Shown here: positions 7,840-18,389 of the stretch, piece after piece
Layout: each line of letters begins with the position of its first letter
How positions within the stretch are numbered: the first letter of the stretch is position 1
Assembly: GCA_900095095.1 (NCBI GenBank)
Contig: FMBT01000633.1
Location: 1 to 33,246 of the forward strand
Direction of reading: 5' to 3'
Source of the DNA: Fragilariopsis cylindrus CCMP1102
Lineage: Eukaryota; Bacillariophyta; Bacillariophyceae; Bacillariales; Bacillariaceae
DNA length: 33,246 bases
The notes under the pieces: generated by a model
The model's database searches: none
What the model saw: only the letters and a program-made list of their open reading frames with translations
What the model was told of the DNA's origin: nothing
Translations under genes and position numbers: made by a program

Positions 7840-8147
7840 CTAGTCTAAATAGTTTTGCATTGCCACGCTCATCGCTGATATATAAGGGACGGTAGGTGCA
7901 TTGTAGTTAATTGCTTTTCTTGCTTGGAAGACTGATCTTAGCCATTGTTGTTTTTGCTGGCTTGGAAGGGCTTGAAGTTCGGTGTACGTCCATTTTGTAA
8001 AGAGGAATGTATCTTGGCGTAGAATTTGTCGATTATCGCTGCGCGTTTCTTCTAGCATTTCTGCATCTAGTCTTTGCCGAAGGGCAATTGCTCCTGGTCC
8101 CTCGTCGCTATGTGCTATTTTGTTTCTGAAATCCCATTGGTCCCATG
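7840..8147 (-). pseudogene. ORF2 C-terminal tail, shifted frame
   Basis: About 100 codons that continue ORF2 in core 2's frame (WDFRNKIAHSGEG and onward, ending NYLD). In core 1 they are out of frame because of one extra C in TCCCATG (8,142-8,144) against TCCATG in core 2. The tail contains a conserved-looking WD-RN-H region. An internal Met gives a 72-codon open frame, 7,840-8,058. Complete ORF2 would therefore be about 1,245 residues. Confidence 0.6.
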
Positions 8148-11100
8148 CTGTTAAGAGTAATTTGTGAATGATAGCTGCGGCCCATCGCTTTGATTTTTTT
8201 CTTGGATCTTATTCTGTCGTAGAATTGTTGCTGGGAAACTTGCCATTTACGACTCCATCTGCCTAGTGCAAAGTTGGTCCATCCCAATCCGTTGTTCTGG
8301 TCTTTGATGGCTGCTCGTATGCCAAAATTTAGTGTAAAATCGGAAGGGTTGACTTTCTTATCTTGTCTCCATATCTGTAGGATTTGTAGGATTGCTTTTG
8401 ACAGTGACGGTGCTGTATTGGTGGAATCTAGGGTTGGTTTCAGAATGGTATCGAGGTTTTTCTTGAAGTTGGCTTTCGAATCTTTATCTTGGCATGTAAG
8501 AACGTGTGACGTTTTTTCCTCGTCTTTGTTGCAGAGAGGGCAGCGGGAGTGGTTTTGCCATTTTCTTATTTTTAACACGTGGCCTACTCCTATGCAACCT
8601 GAAGCTTGTTTGGATAACCATCGTTTTTGCCCTTGAGGAAGTTTCTTTATTGCTTGTTGGCTTGCTTCCCAATCGGTGTCGTGTTGTGGATCTACTTTGA
8701 TGTCGTGGTGTTTTTTCCAGTATTCCAAGGATCGAGGGGCAAACAGGGTGGCGTAGAGAGGTTCTGTGTCTATTTTTGATATCTTGATACCGTTTACGTA
8801 TACCGCCCATTTTTCGTAGAGCAGGCGCACTGGACGATGTACTCGTTTCTCCCTTTTGCATTGTTTTAGATAGCTTTTTGCCTTGCCGTCCACTATAGTA
8901 TTCTTTCTTGCCCACCAGTCCATTGATTTTCCTTTTCTGTCTTGGTGGCCTTCAACCCATTTCCAGTTTACTGTTATTGGAAGGATGGAGATTCGCGTTC
9001 TGATTTCTTGGACGAGGTCGAAGTCTGCTTGGCCTATTTTCATGATTGTGGCTGCCGCTGAAACATCTAATGCTGATTCGCCATCTAGGGCGATTGTTAT
9101 TGATCCGGTAGTTAGTTCATAATGTTGGACTATGATTGCAACTGCTGCAAGAATTCCTGCAACTCCTGCGAGTTCGCTTCGGTATGCTGATTGGTCGGAT
9201 GCTAGGCCTGGGACCCAGTTGGCAGCCTCGAGTGGTTGTTTGTCGTCCTTGTCTGCCACAATTATAAGAGCTGAAGTGCCTTTGAGAGTGTTTGGGTCGT
9301 AAGATCCGTCGCTGATGGCTCTAGCTGTGCCTTGTGAGATTCCTGTCGCGATTGCTTGGCAGTCGTCTGCAGGCAGTTCGACTTTGTCGAGAAGTATTTT
9401 TTCGGAGGCCCTGGAAGAGTCAAATGCGTCTTGTATGCAGGCGAATGGACCTTCTGTCGGATCGTAAGAGGCGAGGTCGGTATCTGGTTCTTCGTAATGC
9501 CATTCGGAGGTGCATTCCTTCGCTAGTACGACTGGATTTGGATTGTTGGCTGGGGTATGGCGTAGGCTGACTGATGCAAGTAGGTTGGTCGATGTGGGTA
9601 ATGATTCGCAGGTTTGGTTGTTGAAACTGTATTTTCTATTTCTTACTCTTCCGCTGTGATGACTGTAGATTTTCCATGAGTTGCCGTGTTTTTTGAACAG
9701 GCGATCTTCACCTGGGTTGTAGAAGTAGGGCCAATCATCCAATGCTGATAGTGACTGCCAGGTCGAGACAGGTTGGGCGAGTATCCTATGTTCAAGGATA
9801 GATTGAGGTCGAATGAAGGTATTTCCTAACGCTTTTTTCCAGAAGTCTTTCTGCTTTTTTGTGAATGATGGTGGGTCGCGTGGCCAGTCGTAATGCTCTC
9901 GTAGTAGGTTGCCTTCGCGGAGTTCCCATGCAAGGTGGTTGATTGTAAGGCCTGACACCGATGTTATGTCTGCCACTGATATGGCTCTTAGGGACATTCT
10001 CATGTAGTTTAGTATTTGGAGTTCTTTGTTTCTGTAGCCAGCTTTTATGAATCCTTGCATGATATATTGGTCATTTTGTCTTAGAAGTGGGATTTGTGGA
10101 TAGTCTTCTATGAATTCTATGTTGTGTTCTGAGGCAAAGTTGAGTACTCCCCGGTACCAGACTTTTGTTGTGTATGCTTGAACTATGTTCCAGTCGATTC
10201 TTCCGGCTATTAAAGGGATTCCTAGTTCTAGACGGAGTCCTTCTGCTGTTAACCTGATGAGGTCTCCCGTTGATGATTGGTTAACTGATTCTTGAATGAG
10301 GGTGGATATTTTTTTAATGCCTTCACAGAATCTCGGGTTGTAGATGTTTAGGCCTTGGTATAGATCAGGGCTGTATAGAACTTCGCGAGGGAAATTTGCT
10401 GCGATGCCTGATCTTTGCAAAGCTTTTCGTAGGGCTGGTCTTAGAATGTCGTTCCATTGTGTCTCTGTGAAGTCCGTGGTTGGCATGCAATATTCCATAC
10501 TTTTCAAGAAACAGTTGGTATAGGTGTAGAAGGCTGTGTTATTATCGCACTTGCTTGATCGTATTTGGTCTCCAAATTTGACTGCCTCTTCGTGTAAATG
10601 GCGAAATTGTCGTCGGTCGTTGCCATCCATCGCAAGGTATACGCCGAGGGTTTTTTTGGCTTCTTCCACGTTCATTCGTTTTAACTCTCTTCTTGTACCG
10701 TGTTTGTCTATCAGAGTGAAAGAACCTGGCATGTCGTCCTTTGATCGGTACTCCCAGTCTGTACCCGTCCATTGGAAGTCAATAAGGTAGCAAAATGATT
10801 TTTCGGAGCAAAGTGCGCCTCCTGAGACGATAAGGCTGCGGGCCCATCGGTCTAAAGCTGGTTGGAACTCTTCTATTACTTCTTCTCCTGTTGTCAGCCG
10901 GTCTTTTCCCGTTATTGCTAGGTCGGTGTCGTCCACAAATGCGAAGCAAACTATACTGACCAGCGATAGAGAGAGAGCACTCCTTAGGTTGACTCCGTGA
11001 CCGTGGCGCTTCATGTTTTTTATGAGGATTGAAGAGAGTAGGGCCCAAAGTGTTGGTCCGAGGCCATTGCCTTGTCCTATTCCTTGATGAGGCTCCTCTT

Positions 11101-11572
11101 CATCATTGTTACCGTAGGCTTTACCTGATCGACCGTATCCTGTTTTAATGTGATGATCTGCTGTTTGAAGTGTTTCGAAGACGGATCGTGCTAGTAGCGA
11201 TGAAACTCCGAAGCTCATTAAAACCAAAATTGCGAAGGTGTGATTGATTCTGTCAAAGCATCCTTTTGCGTCGTTCATTGCTATTGCTCCAGCTTGTTTT
11301 TTCTGTCGCATTCCGTCCATGAGGAGGACTTTGTTGAGGCATGCATTTATCGCTGTATGGTTTTTCCGGCAGCCATATTGATCTGGTGATACCGCTTTGG
11401 CTTTTTCTGCATGGGCCAGAACTCGTTTTCCTAGGGTTTTGTTGTTCATGTTATATTCGGCGTCCATTAGTTGGATGAGACGCATGGAGTCTACATGGAA
11501 GACATTGCTACGCTTAAAAATTTGGAAGTCTGTGATTAGTTTCCAGAGTTTTGGGGAAGTTCCCATTTGCAT
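8108..11572 (-). CDS. ORF2: reverse transcriptase-RNase H with C-terminal zinc finger
   Basis: 1,154 residues. RT fingers start almost at the N-terminus (VDSMRLIQLMDAEYN, 27-41). Motif A is NDAKGCFD (catalytic D101), motif B QGIGQGNGLGP (163-173), motif C FVDD (D214, D215). Residues about 300-740 are a thumb and connection region I cannot assign. RNase H: D755 (ISDGS), E800 (RSE), D830 (ALDGE), H876 (EGHQD) and D895 (VDGK), so the catalytic set is complete. A finger CPLC-x8-H-x3-C lies at 1,011-1,027. It should copy an RNA template into DNA and degrade the RNA strand, in the nucleus or in an RNP. No endonuclease precedes the RT. The start ATG is the innermost codon of the right inverted end, with an in-frame TAG 12 bases upstream. 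The last 10-15 residues are frameshifted; see 7,840-8,147. Confidence 0.9.
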   Translation of the reverse strand: MQMGTSPKLWKLITDFQIFKRSNVFHVDSMRLIQLMDAEYNMNNKTLGKRVLAHAEKAKAVSPDQYGCRKNHTAINACLNKVLLMDGMRQKKQAGAIAMNDAKGCFDRINHTFAILVLMSFGVSSLLARSVFETLQTADHHIKTGYGRSGKAYGNNDEEEPHQGIGQGNGLGPTLWALLSSILIKNMKRHGHGVNLRSALSLSLVSIVCFAFVDDTDLAITGKDRLTTGEEVIEEFQPALDRWARSLIVSGGALCSEKSFCYLIDFQWTGTDWEYRSKDDMPGSFTLIDKHGTRRELKRMNVEEAKKTLGVYLAMDGNDRRQFRHLHEEAVKFGDQIRSSKCDNNTAFYTYTNCFLKSMEYCMPTTDFTETQWNDILRPALRKALQRSGIAANFPREVLYSPDLYQGLNIYNPRFCEGIKKISTLIQESVNQSSTGDLIRLTAEGLRLELGIPLIAGRIDWNIVQAYTTKVWYRGVLNFASEHNIEFIEDYPQIPLLRQNDQYIMQGFIKAGYRNKELQILNYMRMSLRAISVADITSVSGLTINHLAWELREGNLLREHYDWPRDPPSFTKKQKDFWKKALGNTFIRPQSILEHRILAQPVSTWQSLSALDDWPYFYNPGEDRLFKKHGNSWKIYSHHSGRVRNRKYSFNNQTCESLPTSTNLLASVSLRHTPANNPNPVVLAKECTSEWHYEEPDTDLASYDPTEGPFACIQDAFDSSRASEKILLDKVELPADDCQAIATGISQGTARAISDGSYDPNTLKGTSALIIVADKDDKQPLEAANWVPGLASDQSAYRSELAGVAGILAAVAIIVQHYELTTGSITIALDGESALDVSAAATIMKIGQADFDLVQEIRTRISILPITVNWKWVEGHQDRKGKSMDWWARKNTIVDGKAKSYLKQCKREKRVHRPVRLLYEKWAVYVNGIKISKIDTEPLYATLFAPRSLEYWKKHHDIKVDPQHDTDWEASQQAIKKLPQGQKRWLSKQASGCIGVGHVLKIRKWQNHSRCPLCNKDEEKTSHVLTCQDKDSKANFKKNLDTILKPTLDSTNTAPSLSKAILQILQIWRQDKKVNPSDFTLNFGIRAAIKDQNNGLGWTNFALGRWSRKWQVSQQQFYDRIRSKKKIKAMGRSYHSQITLNSMGPMGFQKQNST

Positions 11573-11854
11573 ATATTTATACTACATAGTAAATCAATGA
11601 GTTAAATTAAAGTTACAATTACACCACCATCACCATCACCATCACCATCGCCATCGTCGTTGTTGTAATTGCGAAGAAGAACGACATTATTTGTTTCAAT
11701 TGTTACTTCGTCACTGGCATCAGCACCAGTAGCATCCGTTTCTCGACCACTCTCATTTTCATTTCCATTTTCATTATTGCCATCTCTACTACTGTTGCGA
11801 TCAATGACGGAAGGGGAAGCGGAAGTTGACGACATCATCTCATGCAGTAGTAGT
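11570..11854 (-). repeat. Core 1 right inverted-repeat arm (285 bp)
   Basis: Reverse complement of 5,333-5,617. The inner 42 bases (11,570-11,611) carry TATAAATA directly before the ORF2 ATG and contain that ATG. The outer part is a P copy that continues without a break into block II. Confidence 0.85.
11602..11838 (-). CDS. P frame at right core border
   Basis: 78 codons, same product as the P frame at the left core border (five DG pairs, end VIVTLI), in opposite orientation, so the two P frames point towards each other across the core. It carries the block-II base (TTCCCC) that changes one Ser codon to Pro on comparison with TTCTCC if read in this frame. Function unknown. Confidence 0.25.
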   Translation of the reverse strand: MMSSTSASPSVIDRNSSRDGNNENGNENESGRETDATGADASDEVTIETNNVVLLRNYNNDDGDGDGDGDGGVIVTLI

Positions 11855-12373
11855 AGAATATAATAAACTTGTTCTGTATTATTTTACCAGAAAAGAAGTA
11901 AGGCTGTGGAGAAGCTACTAGTTGTTGTATATCATTTATTTACTATTATTATAAGCGAGTAAATCTTGTTACCCTCTCTGTTAATTGTACGGTAAATAAA
12001 GAAAAATGATCATGCATCAAAACAAAACAAATTTTGTTTCTGAGAATGGGAAAAAGATCGAGCCCTAAGAGATCGTCGCACTTCGTCGCTGTTAATTTAG
12101 ATTCTAGTCAAGCTAGTCGATTCTGGTCTTGAATCAAACAATTGAGTCCCATGAGCACACTTTTGTAGTGGACGTCAACCGTTTTTCTCGCACTGAATAA
12201 GTCATCCTTGGAGCACGTGCAAACATCAATCATAAAAATCTCAATTCACATTCAAAAAAAGAGTTACCGGAAAAAGAATATGGACGCTAAAATCGTCGGA
12301 GTTGACATTTTCCAAATACGACCTCTCCGTCTTTTTGCGATTTGATCCCCGTATATTAAAAGCGCACCATAGA
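11839..12373 (-). repeat. Segment R, short-flank type
   Basis: Inverted copy of the R segment, lacking the 36-base insert. Contains the same E-box-like and CRE-like motifs. No gene seen. Confidence 0.6.
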
Positions 12374-13080
12374 TGGTGAACCAAAACAAAATTAGATGAA
12401 CCAAAACAAAATTAGATGAACCAAAACAAAATTAGATGAACCAAAACAAAATTAGATGAACCAAAAAAAAAAAACAAAAAAAATTAGATGAACCAAAACA
12501 AAATTAGATGAACCAAAACAAAATTAGATGAACCAAAACAAAATTAGATGAACCAAAACAAAATTAGATGAACCAAAACAAAATTAGATGAACCAAAACA
12601 AAATTAGATGAACCAAAACAAAATTAGATGAACCAAAACAAAATTAGATGAACCAAAACAAAATTAGATGAACCAAAACAAAATTAGATGAACCAAAAAA
12701 AAAAAAAAAAAAAAAAAAAACAAAATTAGATGAACCAAAACAAAATTAGATGAACCAAAACAAAATTAGATGAACCAAAACAAAATTAGATGAACCAAAA
12801 CAAAATTAGATGAACCAAAACAAAATTAGATGAACCAAAACAAAATTAGATGAACCAAAACAAAATTAGATGAACCAAAACAAAATTAGATGAACCAAAA
12901 CAAAATTAGATGAACCAAAACAAAATTAGATGAACCAAAACAAAATTAGATGAACCAAAACAAAATTAGATGAACCAAAACAAAATTAGATGAACCAAAA
13001 CAAAAGCAAAATCAACCAAAACAAAAGCAAAATCAACCAAAACAAAAGCAAAATCAACCAAAACAAAAGCAAAATCAACC
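12374..13080 (-). repeat. 20-bp minisatellite array 3
   Basis: About 33 units on the - strand plus four 21-bp variant units at its far end. Two long A-runs interrupt it (about 12,465-12,482 and 12,695-12,720). Confidence 0.95.
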
Positions 13081-14365
13081 GTTAGGGTTGGATTCGCGAT
13101 GAGTGTGGGTTTTTGGTTTTTTTTCTATCTCTCTTTCTTTTGTTTTTACATTAAGTAACACTAACTGTTTTGTCTACTCACACGATTTTAGCGTCTCTTT
13201 TATATTTCCGGTACTACTATTTCTTTTCTTTCGATATTTTTTGCTTGATTCTAGAGTCTCCACTCAGTACTGCGGATGCCATGCGCGATATTCAAATATT
13301 ATATAGAAAATCACCTAACGGTCGATTTTTTATTTCGTTTCAGACCCACATTTTAACTGCCAAAATCAAATAATAAAATCTAAATAATCTCCAAATCAGA
13401 TTAAAAAAAACTAAATAATCTCCTTAGTTTAAATCAATTTGAGCTAGTTATATCGTGTATATAGTTACTACCATCACTTTTTTTTTCCAAAATAATTAGT
13501 CAGCAGCATCAAATACATACATAAGATAACACCCAAAGTAACTGTACAAAAGTAATATGTGTACAGCTGCTGTTCTACGTGTATCATTCTGCCAATAATG
13601 GTCTAGGAGGGTAGGTAGGCATTATGTGGGCTAGTTATATTATATATATAGATGCTACCATCACTTTTTTTTTCCTAAATAGTCAGTCAGCAGCATTTCA
13701 CACATGCATAAGATAATAACAAGAGCCACTGTAGGAAAGTAATATGTGTGCACTTGTTGTTCTACATGTATCTGCTTATTTTAATGCAACAACAACCAAC
13801 AGGATGTTTCTCATATTCTATAATACAACCAACATTGTTGAAGAGTATGATAGTCAGCTGGTGTATTGAATAAGGGTTAGACAAGGTCCTAATACACTAT
13901 ATGGAGGCTGGTGCACCCAAAGAAAACAAAGTTTTACATTTGAACCATTCCAAAAAATAAGATCCATACCACATTATTTTGTTCTCAAAATAGGACTGAT
14001 TTTAGTGCATACCTACGCATAGCCAAATCTACTTCCCTCTTCAACCACACATATGAAAAAGTGATAGGAGGGTTAGGCAAGGTCCTAATACACTATATGG
14101 AGGCTGGTGCACCCAAAGAAAACAAAGTTCTACATTTGAACCATTCCAAACAAGAATGTTTGTGGTGCATTTTGCTACAAAATAGGACTGATTTTAGTGC
14201 ATACCTACCCAGCTAAATCTACATTTCTCTTCAACCACACATACAAAAAAATGATAGGAGGGTTAGGTAAGGTCATCATACAAATGAAAAACAAAATATC
14301 TCATTTGAAAGTGTTGCAAAGGACAACACCGGATGGGTTGGGTGCACAAACCTTCACAGAGTGTA
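13081..14365 (-). repeat. Segment Q, complete copy
   Basis: Inverted copy of the Q segment at 2,118-3,403, nearly identical, with one 0.6-copy 190-bp repeat. No gene seen. Confidence 0.75.
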
Positions 14366-14632
14366 TTAGAACCTTGTGATTGCCTCCTGCAACTTTTTTG
14401 TTACAATTACACCACCATCACCATCACCATCACCATCACCATCGCCATCGTCGTTGTTGTAATTGCGAAGAAGAACGACATTATTTGTTTCAATTGTTAC
14501 TTCGTCACTGGCATCAGCACCAGTAGCATCCGTTTCTCGACCACTCTCATTTTCATTTCCATTTTCATTATTGCCATCTCTACTACTGTTGCGATCAATG
14601 ACGGAAGGGGAAGCGGAAGTTGACGACATCAT
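14366..14632 (-). CDS. P frame, six-DG copy
   Basis: 88 codons, ending in the 190-bp-repeat-encoded tail (KKLQEAITRF). It carries the TTCCCC base of block II but the TGTATG leader of block I, so it is a mosaic of the two types. Function unknown. Confidence 0.3.
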   Translation of the reverse strand: MMSSTSASPSVIDRNSSRDGNNENGNENESGRETDATGADASDEVTIETNNVVLLRNYNNDDGDGDGDGDGDGGVIVTKKLQEAITRF

Positions 14633-15200
14633 CTCATACAGTAGTAGTAGAATATAATAAACTTGTTCTGTATTATTTTACCAGGAAAGAAGTAAGGCTG
14701 TGGAGAAGCTACTAGTTGTTGTATATCATTTACTATTATTATAAGCGAGTAAATCTTGTTACCCTCTCTGTTAATTGTACGGTAAATAAAGAAAAATGAT
14801 CATGCATCAAAACAAAACAAATTTTGTTTCTGAGAATGGGAAAAAGATCGAGCCCTAAGAGATCGTCGCACTTCGTCGCTGTTAATTTAGATTCTAGTCA
14901 AGCTAGTCGATTCTGGTCTTGAATCAAACAATTGAGTCCCATGAGCACACTTTTGTAGTGGACGTCAACCGTTTTTCTCGCACTGAATAAGTCATCCTTG
15001 GAGCACGTGCAAACATCAATCATAAAAATCTCAATTCACATTCAAAAAAAGAGTTACCGGAAAAAGAATATGGACGCTAAAATCGTCGGAGTTGACATTT
15101 TCCAAATACGACCTCTCCGTCTTTTTGCGATTTGATCCCCGTATGTTAAAAGCGCACCATAAAGGTGGAGGACGGGTTGGGCGGTGAGTTATGGTTTAGA
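14633..15200 (-). repeat. Segment R, long-flank type
   Basis: Has the 36-base insert beside the minisatellite and two private substitutions (GTATGTT and GACGGG). No gene seen. Confidence 0.6.
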
Positions 15201-15701
15201 TGGTGAACCAAAACAAAATTAGATGAACCAAAACAAAATTAGATGAACCAAAACAAAATTAGATGAACCAAAACAAAATTAGATGAACCAAAACAAAATT
15301 AGATGAACCAAAACAAAATTAGATGAACCAAAACAAAATTAGATGAACCAAAACAAAATTAGATGAACCAAAACAAAATTAGATGAAAAAAAAAAAAAAA
15401 AAAAAATTAGATGAACCAAAACAAAATTAGATGAACCAAAACAAAATTAGATGAACCAAAACAAAATTAGATGAACCAAAACAAAATTAGATGAACCAAA
15501 ACAAAATTAGATGAACCAAAACAAAATTAGATGAACCAAAACAAAATTAGATGAACCAAAACAAAATTAGATGAACCAAAACAAAATTAGATGAACCAAA
15601 ACAAAATTAGATGAACCAAAACAAAAGCAAAATCAACCAAAACAAAAGCAAAATCAACCAAAACAAAAGCAAAATCAACCAAAACAAAAGCAAAATCAAC
15701 C
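15201..15701 (-). repeat. 20-bp minisatellite array 4
   Basis: About 21 units and four 21-bp variant units at the far end, interrupted by an A-run at about 15,387-15,407. Confidence 0.95.
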
Positions 15702-16901
15702 GTTAGGGTTGGATTCGCGATGAGTGTGGGTTTTTGGTTTTTTTTCTATCTCTCTTTCTTTTGTTTTTACATTAAGTAACACTAACTGTTTTGTCTACTC
15801 ACACGATTTTAGCGTCTCTTTTATATTTCCGGTACTACTATTTCTTTTCTTTCGATATTTTTTGCTTGATTCTAGAGTCTCCACTCAGTACTGCGGATGC
15901 CATGCGCGATATTCAAATATTATATAGAAAATCACCTAACGGTCGATTTTTTATTTCGTTTCAGACCCACATTTTAACTGCCAAAATCAAATAATAAAAT
16001 CTAAATAATCTCCAAATCAGATTAAAAAAAACTAAATAATCTCCTTAGTTTAAATCAATTTGAGCTAGTTATATCGTGTATATAGTTACTACCATCACTT
16101 TTTTTTTCCAAAATAATTAGTCAGCAGCATCAAATACATACATAAGATAACACCCAAAGTAACTGTACAAAAGTAATATGTGTACAGCTGCTGTTCTACG
16201 TGTATCATTCTGCCAATAATGGTCTAGGAGGGTAGGTAGGCATTATGTGGGCTAGTTATATTATATATATAGATGCTACCATCACTTTTTTTTCCTAAAT
16301 AGTCAGTCAGCAGCATTTCACACATGCATAAGATAATAACAAGAGCCACTGTAGGAAAGTAATATGTGTGCACTTGTTGTTCTACATGTATCTGCTTATT
16401 TTAATGCAACAACAACCAACAGGATGTTTCTCATATTCTATAATACAACCAACATTGTTGAAGAGTATGATAGTCAGCTGGTGTATTGAATAAGGGTTAG
16501 GCAAGGTCCTAATACACTATATGGAGGCTGGTGCACCCAAAGAAAACAAAGTTTTACATTTGAACCATTCCAAAAAATAAGATCCATACCACATTATTTT
16601 GTTCTCAAAATAGGACTGATTTTAGTGCATACCTACGCATAGCCAAATCTACTTCCCTCTTCAACCACACATATGAAAAAGTGATAGGAGGGTTAGGCAA
16701 GGTCCTAATACACTATATGGAGGCTGGTGCACCCAAAGAAAACAAAGTTCTACATTTGAACCATTCCAAACAAGAATGTTTGTGGTGCATTTTGCAACAA
16801 AATAGGACTGATTTTAGTGCATACCTACCCAGCTAAATCTACATTTCTCTTCAACCACACATACAAAAAAATGATAGGAGGGTTAGGTAAGGTCATCATA
16901 C
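15702..16901 (-). repeat. Segment Q before the 190-bp array
   Basis: Inverted Q with the MITE-like segment, the paired ~186-bp repeats and the paired ~192-196-bp repeats. No gene seen. Confidence 0.75.
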
Positions 16902-17592
16902 AAATGAAAAACAAAATATCTCATTTGAAAGTGTTGCAAAGGACAACACCGGATGGGTTGGGTGCACAAACCTTCACAGAGTGTACTAGAACCTTGTGAT
17001 TGCCTCCTGCAACTTTTTTGTTTGTGTGGTTGAGGAATACCAATTCATTTTGCTGTTGTGAAAGGCACACAAACAACAAGATTTTTGATAGAAATGAAAA
17101 ACAAAATATCTCATTTGAAAGTGTTGCAAAGGACAACACCGGATGGGTTGGGTGCACAAACCTTCACAGAGTGTACTAGAACCTTGTGATTGCCTCCTGC
17201 AACTTTTTTGTTTGTGTGGTTGAGGAATACCAATTCATTTTGCTGTTGTGAAAGGCACACAAACAACAAGATTTTTGATAGAAATGAAAAACAAAATATC
17301 TCATTTGAAAGTGTTGCAAAGGACAACACCGGATGGGTTGGGTGCACAAACCTTCACAGAGTGTATTAGAACCTTGTGATTGCCTCCTGCAACTTTTTTG
17401 TTTGTGTGGTTGAGGAATACCAATTCATTTTGCTGTTGTGAAAGGCACACAAACAACAAGATTTTTGATAGAAATGAAAAACAAAATATCTCATTTGAAA
17501 GTGTTGCAAAGGACAACACCGGATGGGTTGGGTGCACAAACCTTCACAGAGTGTATTAGAACCTTGTGATTGCCTCCTGCAACTTTTTTGTT
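16902..17592 (-). repeat. 190-bp tandem array, about 3.6 copies
   Basis: Near-identical copies at 190-bp spacing. Other Q segments have only 0.6 copy, and block III has 1.6. The identical 78-codon open frames in each copy (16,921, 17,111 and 17,301, - strand) arise from the repeat and are not treated as genes. The first two copies share a TGTACTAG variant, the others have TGTATTAG. Confidence 0.95.
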
Positions 17593-17816
17593 ACAATTAC
17601 ACCACCATCACCATCACCATCACCATCGCCATCGTCGTTGTTGTAATTGCGAAGAAGAACGACATTATTTGTTTCAATTGTTACTTCGTCACTGGCATCA
17701 GCACCAGTAGCATCCGTTTCTCGACCACTCTCATTTTCATTTCCATTTTCATTATTGCCATCTCTACTACTGTTGCGATCAATGACGGAAGGGGAAGCGG
17801 AAGTTGACGACATCAT
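17556..17816 (-). CDS. P frame, five-DG copy
   Basis: 86 codons, five DG pairs, 190-bp-repeat-encoded tail. It shares the TGCATG leader with the core-border copies at 11,602 and 31,891. Function unknown. Confidence 0.3.
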   Translation of the reverse strand: MMSSTSASPSVIDRNSSRDGNNENGNENESGRETDATGADASDEVTIETNNVVLLRNYNNDDGDGDGDGDGGVIVTKKLQEAITRF

Positions 17817-18389
17817 CTCATGCAGTAGTAGTAGAATATAATAAACTTGTTCTGTATTATTTTACCAGAAAAGAAGTAAGGCTGTGGAGAAGCTACTAGT
17901 TGTTGTATATCATTTATTTACTATTATTATAAGCGAGTAAATCTTGTTACCCTCTCTGTTAATTGTACGGTAAATAAAGAAAAATGATCATGCATCAAAA
18001 CAAAACAAATTTTGTTTCTGAGAATGGGAAAAAGATCGAGCCCTAAGAGATCGTCGCACTTCGTCGCTGTTAATTTAGATTCTAGTCAAGCTAGTCGATT
18101 CTGGTCTTGAATCAAACAATTGAGTCCCATGAGCACACTTTTGTAGTGGACGTCAACCGTTTTTCTCGCACTGAATAAGTCATCCTTGGAGCACGTGCAA
18201 ACATCAATCATAAAAATCTCAATTCACATTCAAAAAAAGAGTTACCGGAAAAAGAATATGGACGCTAAAATCGTCGGAGTTGACATTTTCCAAATACGAC
18301 CTCTCCGTCTTTTTGCGATTTGATCCCCGTATATTAAAAGCGCACCATAAAGGTGGAGGACGAGTTGGGCGGTGAGTTATGGTTTAGAT
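17817..18389 (-). repeat. Segment R, long-flank type
   Basis: Inverted R with the 36-base insert. No gene seen. Confidence 0.6.

Larger units (their letters stand above)
5576..11611 (-). mobile_element. Core 1: retroelement-like unit with 42-bp inverted ends
   Basis: A 6,036-bp unit bounded by 42-bp inverted repeats starting TTTAATTTAACTC. It codes on the - strand for an RT-RNase H-zinc-finger protein (ORF2) followed by a coiled-coil nuclear-type protein (ORF1). There are no LTRs, protease, integrase or visible endonuclease. RT plus RNase H without integrase fits non-LTR retroelements, but inverted ends and RT as the first gene do not fit a standard LINE. It could be a 5'-truncated LINE caught in an inverted duplication, or a distinct kind of element. 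Confidence 0.7.

Noticed and set aside
5576..11611. LTR retrotransposon or endogenous retrovirus
   Set aside because: No protease, integrase, gag-type knuckle or direct LTRs; ends are inverted, and RNase H follows RT in a non-LTR-like order with a C-terminal finger.
5576..11611. DNA transposon because of the inverted ends
   Set aside because: No transposase-like DDE protein; the main ORF is clearly an RT, and no target-site duplication is seen.
17111..17347. Three identical 78-codon frames as a gene family
   Set aside because: They are the 190-bp repeat read through; period and frame coincide and no protein features are visible.
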